Shown piece after piece: positions 56,866 through 64,000 of a stretch of DNA of 64,000 bases (the stretch's first letter is position 1; each line of letters begins with the position of its first letter). This DNA comes from Acinetobacter cumulans (GTDB taxonomy: Bacteria; Pseudomonadota; Gammaproteobacteria; Pseudomonadales; Moraxellaceae), in NCBI RefSeq assembly GCF_003024525.3, contig NZ_CP035934.2, forward strand, positions 2,480,001 through 2,544,000. Direction: 5' to 3'. The notes under the pieces were generated by a model. It was not told the DNA's origin and did no database searches. It was given only the letters and a program-made list of their open reading frames with translations. The position numbers were made by a program, and so were the translations under genes.

Positions 56866-58479
56866 TTACAGACGAACTAACTCAACAATTTTCTCAGCAA
56901 CTTCTTCAGCAGACTCAACTGTATAAGTCACATCAGTACCTTCAGCAGTATCTGTAATCACAACCACACCAGTTTCACGAACTAGTGCAATTTGCTCTAC
57001 AGTTAAACCAGCTTTCGCAATCGCAACTACACCTTGCTGAATCAACAAACTTTCAATCGCTTGCGCATTTTCAAGGGCTTTCGCAGTCACAGTTACCGCA
57101 GCAGGTTTTTGACCTAAACGTGCAGCACGCACTTCAGCAGTCACAGGCTCGTTGTGTGCAGTCCATTCAATTGCAGACTCAACCATACCCGCACCAACAG
57201 TTACGTTATTTAAACGGTCAATAAAGATAAATGAACCTGTGTAACGGCTGTCTTGATAGCGGTCAAATACCACTGGCGCATCAAACTCGATGGTTACATC
57301 CGCAATTGAGTTTAACTCAAGCTCAGACACTTCCATTTTTTCCAATGTGTTTACATTGGTACGATAGTTGATTTTCGCAACTTTCGCAGGAATAGTTTGT
57401 GTACCAAACTTCACGTTATACAGTTTGCCAACCACTAAAGGCGCATCTGTCATCCATACCACAGAGGCACGTGCAGAACGTGAAATTAACGGTTGTTCGC
57501 CCGCTTTTACCAACACGTTACCGCGTGAAATATCAATTTCATCATTTAGCGTAAGTGTTACCGCTTGACCTGCAACAGCATAGTCTAAGTTACCGTCAAA
57601 AGTCACGATTTCTTTAACAGTAGACGACTTACCAGATGGCAATGCAGTAATGGTATCGCCAACTTTCACTTCACCAAGTGCAATCGTACCGCAGAAGCCA
57701 CGGAAGTCGAGGTTCGGACGGTTGACATACTGAACTGGGAAACGGAATTCGTGCTTGCTCGTATCATGCGAAATTTCAACAGTTTCCAAAGTCTCCATTA
57801 AAGTCTGACCTTGGTACCAAGGTGTAGATGGAGATTTGTTTACAACGTTATCACCATTCAACGCAGAAATTGGCGTGAAGATAATGTTCGCAGGTTTACG
57901 GTCGCCCAATTGGTTTACGAACTCGTTGTACTCTGCTTGAATTTCATTGAAGCGCGCTTCAGAGAATTCAACCAAGTCCATTTTGTTCACTGCAACCACA
58001 ATATTACGAATACCCAAAAGACTCGCAATGAATGAGTGACGACGAGTTTGCGTTTGAACGCCATAACGCGCATCAATCAAGATGATCGCTAAATCGGCAG
58101 TCGACGCACCAGTTGCCATGTTACGTGTGTATTGCTCATGCCCTGGGGTGTCGGCAATAATGAACTTACGTTTTTCAGTAGAGAAATAACGATAAGCCAC
58201 GTCAATGGTAATACCCTGCTCACGTTCCGCTTGCAGACCATCGACAAGTAAAGCCAAGTCAGGTGCATCACCCGTAGTACCCACTTTTTTAGAGTCACGT
58301 GTTACGGCTTGCAATTGATCTTCATAAATCAATTTTGAATCGTAAAGCAAACGACCAATTAGAGTCGATTTACCATCATCCACGTTACCGCAAGTCAGGA
58401 AACGTAGAAGGTCTTTATTTTCGTGTTGTTTTAAATACGCCAAGATGTCTTGGCTAATTAAATCTGATTGATGAGACAT
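56866..58479 (-). CDS. cysN: Sulfate adenylyltransferase subunit 1 (GTPase)
   Basis: CysN is the regulatory GTPase of ATP sulfurylase. With CysD it activates sulfate to APS, the first step of sulfate assimilation. The 537-aa protein has G1 '[14 protein letters not shown]' (about residues 31-44), G3 'DTPGHEQY', G4 'NKMD', and EF-Tu-like barrels. It has a C-terminal extension of about 100 residues rather than the APS-kinase domain seen in CysNC fusions. It follows cysD after 129 bp that contain a repeat element. Confidence 0.95.
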   Translation of the reverse strand: MSHQSDLISQDILAYLKQHENKDLLRFLTCGNVDDGKSTLIGRLLYDSKLIYEDQLQAVTRDSKKVGTTGDAPDLALLVDGLQAEREQGITIDVAYRYFSTEKRKFIIADTPGHEQYTRNMATGASTADLAIILIDARYGVQTQTRRHSFIASLLGIRNIVVAVNKMDLVEFSEARFNEIQAEYNEFVNQLGDRKPANIIFTPISALNGDNVVNKSPSTPWYQGQTLMETLETVEISHDTSKHEFRFPVQYVNRPNLDFRGFCGTIALGEVKVGDTITALPSGKSSTVKEIVTFDGNLDYAVAGQAVTLTLNDEIDISRGNVLVKAGEQPLISRSARASVVWMTDAPLVVGKLYNVKFGTQTIPAKVAKINYRTNVNTLEKMEVSELELNSIADVTIEFDAPVVFDRYQDSRYTGSFIFIDRLNNVTVGAGMVESAIEWTAHNEPVTAEVRAARLGQKPAAVTVTAKALENAQAIESLLIQQGVVAIAKAGLTVEQIALVRETGVVVITDTAEGTDVTYTVESAEEVAEKIVELVRL

Positions 58480-58519
58480 TGCTCAAAGCTCCACATATTC
58501 TTTTGAAATCGGTTTCTTT

Positions 58520-58606
58520 TAATCCCCCTGTTTCCCCCTTTATAAAAGGGGGACTTTCTCCTCTCTTTTTCAAAGATGAGCGGCACTGCTGCGCAAGGGG
58601 AGAGAT
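58520..58606. repeat. Repeat-like palindromic element inside the cysDN operon
   Basis: Between cysD and cysN there is a GC-rich palindrome (ccccctttataaaaggggg, near 58533-58552) followed by a larger stem-forming stretch (tctcctctct..ggggagaga). It has no coding signal and looks like a REP/MITE-type intergenic repeat. Confidence 0.5.
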
Positions 58607-58608
58607 TC

Positions 58609-59523
58609 TTAGAAGTAACCTTCCTGCTTTTTCTTTTCCATCGAACCTGCTTCGTCATGGTCGATCATACGGCCTTGACGTTCAGATGTGGTAGCTAAAA
58701 GCATCTCTTGGATAATTTCCGGTAAAGTTGTTGCAGTTGATTCAACCGCACCTGTAAGCGGGTAACAACCTAAAGTACGGAAACGCACCGATTTCATTTG
58801 TGGCACTTCACCTTCGTTCAAACGCATACGCTCATCATCAACCATGATCAGTGTACCGCTACGCTCAACCACTGGACGTTCAGCAGCCAAGTACAAAGGA
58901 ACCAATTTAATGTTTTCGAGGTAGATGTATTGCCAAATATCCAACTCAGTCCAGTTAGACAATGGGAACACACGAATACTTTCGCCTTTGTTCACTTTAC
59001 CGTTGTAAAGGTTCCAAAGCTCAGGACGTTGGTTTTTAGGGTCCCAACGGTGTTTAGTATCACGGAATGAGTAAACACGTTCCTTAGCACGAGATTTCTC
59101 TTCGTCACGGCGCGCGCCACCAAAGGCAGCATCAAACTGATATTTATCAAGTGCTTGTTTTAAGCCTTGAGTTTTCATGATGTCAGTATATTTAGAGCTA
59201 CCGTAATCGAATGGGTTTACACCTGCATCCTTACCTTCTTTGTTTTGATGCACGATCAAATCAAAGCCATGCTCTTTCGCCATGTTGTCACGGAAAGTAA
59301 TCATGTCTTTAAACTTCCAACCCGTATCTACATGCAGTAGTGGGAATGGTAGTTTGGCAGGATAGAATGCTTTCAATGCTAAATGCAGCATGACTGCTGA
59401 ATCTTTACCAATCGAGTAGAGCATGACTGGGTTTTCAAACTCAGCTGCTACTTCACGGATAATATGAATACTCTCAGCTTCTAGCTGTTTAAGATGAGTA
59501 AGTCTTTCCTCATTTAACGACAT
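58609..59523 (-). CDS. cysD: Sulfate adenylyltransferase subunit 2
   Basis: CysD is the catalytic PP-loop subunit of ATP sulfurylase (sulfate + ATP to APS). The PP-loop '[13 protein letters not shown]' lies near residue 40, and '[11 protein letters not shown]' and '[17 protein letters not shown]' are family-specific. The ATG at 59523 gives 304 aa; the longer frame to 59532 is not needed. The C-terminal '[21 protein letters not shown]' is complete. First gene of the operon. Confidence 0.96.
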   Translation of the reverse strand: MSLNEERLTHLKQLEAESIHIIREVAAEFENPVMLYSIGKDSAVMLHLALKAFYPAKLPFPLLHVDTGWKFKDMITFRDNMAKEHGFDLIVHQNKEGKDAGVNPFDYGSSKYTDIMKTQGLKQALDKYQFDAAFGGARRDEEKSRAKERVYSFRDTKHRWDPKNQRPELWNLYNGKVNKGESIRVFPLSNWTELDIWQYIYLENIKLVPLYLAAERPVVERSGTLIMVDDERMRLNEGEVPQMKSVRFRTLGCYPLTGAVESTATTLPEIIQEMLLATTSERQGRMIDHDEAGSMEKKKQEGYF

Positions 59524-59846
59524 GGACAACACCAGCTTAGAAAAACGTGTACTTATGACACTTTTGAAAATTTATATTCATTATAGTGATTTAGTTATCT
59601 AGACTATTGCTTGTTTTATTATATTGATATGCAAATTCGTCATATAAAACTTTGCTGATAGTACATATCAATTTTAATTAATCAATAAAGCACACTATAT
59701 CAAACCAGCTGATTCTAGCGCTTTAGCGCCAAAATATTAAGTTTAGGTAACAATAACGCCATAGTTAATAACTCTTAAGCATGTATTTGCAAGTTTCATT
59801 TTTCACTTTAGATTAAAGTGAATCTAGCCAATCTCACCCATAGACT
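59524..59846. other. cysD upstream region
   Basis: 323 bp, AT-rich and divergent. It should hold the cysDN promoter and possibly a CysB site, but none can be confirmed by eye. No ORF seen. Confidence 0.5.
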
Positions 59847-60389
59847 ATGCCTTATAGCCATTTTGACCTTGAAGCACTTAATGCCCGCTTAGCACAGGCG
59901 AAACTTGCTGGCTTTATCTATCAGCATCAGCAACACATGCTTATTTTACAAGAAGCCTTGAGCGAAGACGGTTCAGCACTAAATAATTTTGTACAACATG
60001 AACTGAGCTCTGATCAATTAGGTCTGCAATTTGGTCTACGACTTTCGGAGCAAAAGTGGGAATTTGTGATTGGGATTACCCACAGCAACCAAGACCGTCG
60101 CTATGAAATTGGTGCGGGTAATTTAAAAGGCGATCAACGGGCCTTTAATTTACTGTATGCGTTTTATAATTATCCGAAAGGTTTTTATACCATTAGTATG
60201 CCCTTGGCCTGCAATGCTACCCAATTAAAAAATGCCATTGAAGAGCAACTATATGCACTGCCTGAAATGGCATTTTTAGACAGCGCTGTAAAAACCAATC
60301 CTATGGGTGAACAAGTGCAATGGATGAAAGCATTTATTGAACAAAATGCCTTAGATATGAAAGTCCGTATTCAAACCTCTTTACTCTAA
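59847..60389 (+). CDS. Hypothetical cytosolic protein (180 aa)
   Basis: Not recognised. The 180-aa protein has no signal peptide or membrane segment. It appears alpha/beta, with an aromatic centre ('LLYAFYNYPKGFYTISMPL') and a helical C-terminus. ORF length and position between unrelated genes make it credible. Confidence 0.6.
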   Translation: MPYSHFDLEALNARLAQAKLAGFIYQHQQHMLILQEALSEDGSALNNFVQHELSSDQLGLQFGLRLSEQKWEFVIGITHSNQDRRYEIGAGNLKGDQRAFNLLYAFYNYPKGFYTISMPLACNATQLKNAIEEQLYALPEMAFLDSAVKTNPMGEQVQWMKAFIEQNALDMKVRIQTSLL

Positions 60390-60851
60390 ATACGAGCCTA
60401 TGTACACCAAACACATCGTTTGAAATAACAAAAGTTAAAGCACTGTATGAAATTAAGATGCGCAGGTATTGAAATCATGCACCTACTCTGTGGTTTAGCC
60501 AGTTAAATAAGGACTGGCTAAGTTCTATTCTGAAGGCTCAAATACAAAAATAATAAAGCTGAGTCAATTTAAAACATGTAATTTGAGTAAACGCATGCTG
60601 TATTTTTACCACACTTAAAGCGTGACTCAATCAAACAAAATGCCAATCTTCCAAGATTTAAAGCACGTTTTATGCAAAAAATATGTAATTGAGATGAAAA
60701 TTTCTTATACATTTTGACAATTTTTGTCAGCTATTTTTTACACAACTCCATCATTCAATGGTATCTTTAATTGAATAAATATGAGTAGCCAGCAAATATT
60801 TAAGCTTAAATGTTTGAAACAAAACTCCAAATATAAAAGAGAACAACCTAT
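60390..60851. other. Intergenic region upstream of yqiJ
   Basis: 462 bp, AT-rich. A 9-bp inverted repeat (ttagccagt / actggctaa, 60495-60521) may be a weak terminator for the preceding gene. The right half should contain the yqiJK promoter. No gene seen. Confidence 0.5.
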
Positions 60852-61490
60852 ATGTGGGAATTATTCACACATCCAGCGAACATCGCATTTAGCACCAGTT
60901 TGTGCTTAATGTTTTTGTTTGGGATTTTTGAAATTCTGCTAACAATCATTGGAGGCGGTTCACAAACACTGCTTGACCAATTTTTAACAGATAGCGCAAC
61001 TCCCAATGCAGAAACACACATTGATGCCGATCACGGCTTAATGGGTAAGGCTTTAGATTGGCTTTACTTAGGACGTGTTCCTTTGTTTGTTTGGTTAATT
61101 ATCTTTTTAACAGCCTATGCGCTCACAGGTTTTATCATTCAAGGCATCACCCTTCAAATGACCGACATGTTGTTTAATGTTTGGCTTATTTCATTTGCTT
61201 GCCTGTTTTTATGTATGCCTGTGGTTCGCACTGTAGCGAAGTTAGTGGCAAAAATCTTACCTCAAGATGAAACGATGGCCATTTATAGTGATGAGTTAAT
61301 TGGCCGTACAGCAACCATTATTTTGGGTGAAGCACGACAAAACTACCCTGCTCAGGCCAAAGTGATCGACCACCATGGCACAACGCATTACATTTTGGTC
61401 GAACCTGAAACCGAAGCGACATTTGGTCAAGGTCAGTCTGTTATTTTAACGCATAAAATCAAAACCGTTTTTCAGGCTGTATCTGTATAA
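60852..61490 (+). CDS. yqiJ: OB-fold-containing YqiJ/NfeD-type membrane protein
   Basis: A 212-aa inner-membrane protein with three to four membrane segments in the first ~135 residues and a C-terminal OB-fold ('ELIGRTATIILGEARQNYPAQ'), fitting the YqiJ family. It pairs with the flotillin gene that starts 68 bp downstream, as usual. Such pairs affect membrane microdomains and surface stress; the exact role is unknown. Confidence 0.85.
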   Translation: MWELFTHPANIAFSTSLCLMFLFGIFEILLTIIGGGSQTLLDQFLTDSATPNAETHIDADHGLMGKALDWLYLGRVPLFVWLIIFLTAYALTGFIIQGITLQMTDMLFNVWLISFACLFLCMPVVRTVAKLVAKILPQDETMAIYSDELIGRTATIILGEARQNYPAQAKVIDHHGTTHYILVEPETEATFGQGQSVILTHKIKTVFQAVSV

Positions 61491-61558
61491 GTACTTTAAT
61501 TTATTCTCTTTAATTTTATTTTTTATTCAATTACAACAATCTTGAGTTATTTACAACA

Positions 61559-63262
61559 ATGTTAGACATGATTCCAAGTAGCCTACTCATTAGCGTAGGC
61601 ATTATCTTTGCAGCATTTATTTTTATTGGTTTTATCTTGGCTCGACTTTACCGTCGCTCAAGCAAAGAAATTTCTTTTGTGCGTACTGGCTTTGGCGGTG
61701 AAAAAGTAATTTTAGGTGGCGGTGCAATTGTGCTCCCTGTGTTACATGAAATTATTCCAGTCAATATGAATACCCTACGCCTAGAAGTACGCCGTGCGGA
61801 TGACCAAGCGCTGATTACCCGCGACCGTATGCGTGTGGACGTGATGGCAGAGTTTTATGTACGTGTAAAACCAACTGCTGACTCCATTGCAACAGCAGCA
61901 CAAACTTTGGGTCAAAAAACCATGTCACCCAATGAGCTGAAAAATTTAGTTGAGGGTAAATTTGTTGACTCGCTTCGTGCCGTTGCCGCTGAAATGGCGA
62001 TGGAAGAATTACATGAAAAACGTGTCGACTTTGTGCAAAAAGTACAGCAGGTCGTATCTGAAGATTTGCATAAAAACGGTTTAGAGCTTGAGACTGTTTC
62101 ATTAACGGGCTTAGACCAAACTGGCTTTAAGTACTTTAACCCACAAAATGCCTTCGATGCCGAAGGTTTAACTAAACTCACAGAAACCATTGAAGACCGC
62201 CGTCGTAAGCGTAATGCGATTGAACAAGATGCTGACTTAGCGATCAAAACCAAAAACTTAGAAGCAGAACAAGCTCGCTTGCAGATTCTACGTGAAGAAG
62301 AATATGCCAAGTTACAACAAGAACGTGAAATTTCTGTACGTCGCGCAGAACAGCTTGCAGAAATTGCATCGCAAGAAGCAGCTAAAAAACGTGAAGCTGA
62401 AGAAGCGCGTATTGCAGCTGAACGTGAAGTCGACTTAAAGCGTATTACTGCTGCCCGTGACGTTGAAAATCAAAATATTCAAAAGTCACAGATCATTCAG
62501 CAAGCACAAGTAGAGCAAAAGAAAACCATTGAACTGGCTGAGCAAGACCGCGCAATTGCGATTGCGGAAAAATCTCGTGCAGAATCTGAAGCCAAAGCAC
62601 ATGCCGATCAAGCTCGCGCTCAAGCGGTAAAAGCTGAAGAAGAAGTGATTACCGTCCGCCAAATTCAACAAGCAGAGCGTCAAAAGGCTGTTGAATTGGT
62701 ATCTGCAAAAGAAAAAGCAGAGAAAGAAGCGATTGCAATTACTGTGGCTGCCGAAGCAGGCAAACAAGCTGCTGCTGATGATGCTGAAGCGATACGTATT
62801 GCAGCTGAAGCAGAAGCCGAAAAAGTTCGCTTAAAAGCCAAAGGTGAAGCAGATGCGAAAGTTTTGCTCGCACAGGCGATGGAAAAACAATATCAAGTGG
62901 ATGCTGAAGGTACACGCGCTGTAAACGAAGCAAATAACGTATTGTCATCTGAACAGGTTGAAATGCAGATTCGTTTAGCGATGCTGAAGTACTTGCCTGA
63001 AATTATCCGTGAAAGCGTAAAACCAATGGAAAACATTGACGACATTAAGATTTTGCAAGTCAATGGTCTTGGTGGTGTAACTGGCTCAACAGCTGGTGTT
63101 GAAGGCGAACAAGGTCAAGTTGCATTGTCTGATCAAGTCGTGAATAGTGCCCTACGCTATCGCTCTCAAGCCCCGCTAATTGACAGCTTAATGAGTGAAC
63201 TTGGCATTCAAGGTGGCGATATTAATGGCTTAACTCAAAGCTTAAAAACCAGCAAAAACTAA
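61559..63262 (+). CDS. yqiK: Flotillin family protein (YqiK)
   Basis: A 567-aa flotillin-like protein. It has an N-terminal membrane segment (about residues 7-30), an SPFH/PHB domain ('FVRTGFGGEKVILGGGAIVLPVLHEIIPVNM') and a very long Glu/Ala/Arg-rich coiled coil (about residues 210-460). The C-terminal part is typical ('EMQIRLAMLKYLPEIIRESVKPME'). It should oligomerise into membrane microdomains with YqiJ. Confidence 0.93.
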   Translation: MLDMIPSSLLISVGIIFAAFIFIGFILARLYRRSSKEISFVRTGFGGEKVILGGGAIVLPVLHEIIPVNMNTLRLEVRRADDQALITRDRMRVDVMAEFYVRVKPTADSIATAAQTLGQKTMSPNELKNLVEGKFVDSLRAVAAEMAMEELHEKRVDFVQKVQQVVSEDLHKNGLELETVSLTGLDQTGFKYFNPQNAFDAEGLTKLTETIEDRRRKRNAIEQDADLAIKTKNLEAEQARLQILREEEYAKLQQEREISVRRAEQLAEIASQEAAKKREAEEARIAAEREVDLKRITAARDVENQNIQKSQIIQQAQVEQKKTIELAEQDRAIAIAEKSRAESEAKAHADQARAQAVKAEEEVITVRQIQQAERQKAVELVSAKEKAEKEAIAITVAAEAGKQAAADDAEAIRIAAEAEAEKVRLKAKGEADAKVLLAQAMEKQYQVDAEGTRAVNEANNVLSSEQVEMQIRLAMLKYLPEIIRESVKPMENIDDIKILQVNGLGGVTGSTAGVEGEQGQVALSDQVVNSALRYRSQAPLIDSLMSELGIQGGDINGLTQSLKTSKN

Positions 63263-63293
63263 GTTTTGAGTGAGTTATACATTCTGGATGAAT

Positions 63294-63322
63294 TAAAAAA
63301 GCAGTGTTCGCACTGCTTTTTT
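63294..63322 (+). terminator. Intrinsic terminator of yqiK
   Basis: The stem aaaaaagcagtg / cactgctttttt with a short loop and T run, ~30 bases after the stop. Confidence 0.92.
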
Positions 63323-63472
63323 ATGGCTTCGTTTTTTTCAGAGCCTTCAAACTTCACTCTTATTTAAGAGTAGGCTCAATCTTCTCATGCAGTTTCACTT
63401 AACCCTAAAACCGAACAAATACCCAAGCCATTATTGCTCTTATATACAAGCTTAAAAACGCCTTTTAGCGCA

Positions 63473-63507
63473 CAAAAAAAAAGAGAATCCTAAGACTCTC
63501 TTTTTTA
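63473..63507 (-). terminator. Intrinsic terminator of sucD
   Basis: On the minus strand the stem aaaaaagagag / ctcttttttttt is followed by a T run, directly after the sucD stop. Confidence 0.8.
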
Positions 63508-63523
63508 TGTTTAGATCAAGTAT

Positions 63524-64000
63524 TTAAACCAGACCTTTGCCTTTTAGCACTTCGTACATGGTCGAGCCTAATTCAGCAGGACTGCGTGTATACGCCATAC
63601 CCGCTTTTTCAAAGGCAGCAAATTTTTCTTCTGCTGTGCCTTTACCACCCGAAATAATCGCCCCAGCGTGACCCATACGTTTACCTTTTGGCGCAGTTAC
63701 CCCAGCAATATAACCAACCACAGGCTTAGTTACATTCGACTGGATATATTCAGCTGCCTCCTCTTCCGCTGTACCGCCAATTTCACCAATCATAATGATG
63801 GCTTCGGTTTGTGGGTCTTCTTGGAACAGTTTCAAGCAATCAATTTGGTTCATACCCGGAATTGGGTCACCGCCAATACCAATACAAGTCGACTGACCAA
63901 GACCAAGCTTGGTAGTTTGCGCTACAGCTTCGTAAGTTAATGTGCCTGAACGCGAAATAATACCAATTTTGCCTGCTTGGTGAATATGACCTGGCATAAT
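63524..64000 (-). CDS. sucD: Succinyl-CoA synthetase alpha subunit, 5' end beyond the window
   Basis: Only the C-terminal ~158 residues are inside the window. They include the active-site region '[19 protein letters not shown]', '[10 protein letters not shown]' and the phosphohistidine segment '[20 protein letters not shown]' (His in 'GHAGAI'). SucD forms the heterodimer with SucC that makes succinate and ATP in the TCA cycle. The gene continues to the right. Confidence 0.95.
   Translation of the reverse strand: MMPGHIHQAGKIGIISRSGTLTYEAVAQTTKLGLGQSTCIGIGGDPIPGMNQIDCLKLFQEDPQTEAIIMIGEIGGTAEEEAAEYIQSNVTKPVVGYIAGVTAPKGKRMGHAGAIISGGKGTAEEKFAAFEKAGMAYTRSPAELGSTMYEVLKGKGLV

Overview
The window looks like chromosomal DNA of an Acinetobacter species (Moraxellaceae). 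It is AT-rich, and gene content and protein sequences fit that genus: an OsmC-YcaO fusion, RsxB next to Nth, a DUF445 membrane protein, META/DUF4377 and NlpE-type lipoproteins, GTP-dependent PEP carboxykinase, and GroESL preceded by a heat-shock promoter. This assignment rests on recognition, not on a database search. Both ends cut through genes: ycaO on the left and sucD on the right.

Left part (1-25.8 kb) is mostly housekeeping. It holds the ycaO fusion, a frameshifted YVTN beta-propeller gene, 5-formyl-THF cyclo-ligase, Lon, an M28 peptidase, RlmH, a DODA-type dioxygenase, a META lipoprotein, GdhA, RsxB-Nth, Adk, DUF445, a small beta-barrel candidate, PBP2 (MrdA), RsmD, a TauE/SafE permease, small lipoproteins, a PlsC-like acyltransferase and a TonB-dependent siderophore receptor with a Fur-like box. 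A probable small RNA of about 120 nt with its own promoter and terminator lies between lon and the M28 peptidase gene.

The accessory centre (26.1-36.3 kb) is the most distinctive region. A repeat-rich trimeric autotransporter adhesin is flanked by two paralogous modules. Each module is a surface lipoprotein gene converging on a 383-aa LuxR-type regulator gene. Upstream of the adhesin is a scar in which the first 21 codons of an RND efflux transporter are joined to the last codons and terminator of a second adhesin gene. The locus has therefore been rearranged by deletion or recombination.

Right part (36.4-64 kb) contains groESL, a lipid kinase/phosphoesterase pair, pckG, a possible Cys-His-Asp enzyme of unknown role, glpD, a KgtP-like transporter, a SAM methyltransferase, folD, tRNA-Cys and tRNA-Leu, a WYL regulator broken by an in-frame stop, a quinone oxidoreductase, a thioredoxin-like protein and a PadR-DUF3861-DUF2798 operon. 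Next come a sterol-desaturase-type gene lying between two copies of the padR promoter region (one attached to a decayed padR 5' end), the DarTG DNA ADP-ribosylation toxin-antitoxin pair, cysDN (with a repeat element inside the operon), a YqiJ/YqiK (OB-fold/flotillin) pair and the 3' part of sucD.

Genes that probably act together: rsxB-nth (start/stop overlap), dagK-phosphoesterase (overlap), padR-DUF3861-DUF2798 (overlaps), darT-darG, cysD-cysN, groES-groEL and yqiJ-yqiK. The best candidates for undescribed biology are the duplicated lipoprotein/LuxR modules around the adhesin, the RND-adhesin chimeric scar, the putative sRNA at 7.6 kb and the 213-aa Cys-His-Asp protein.
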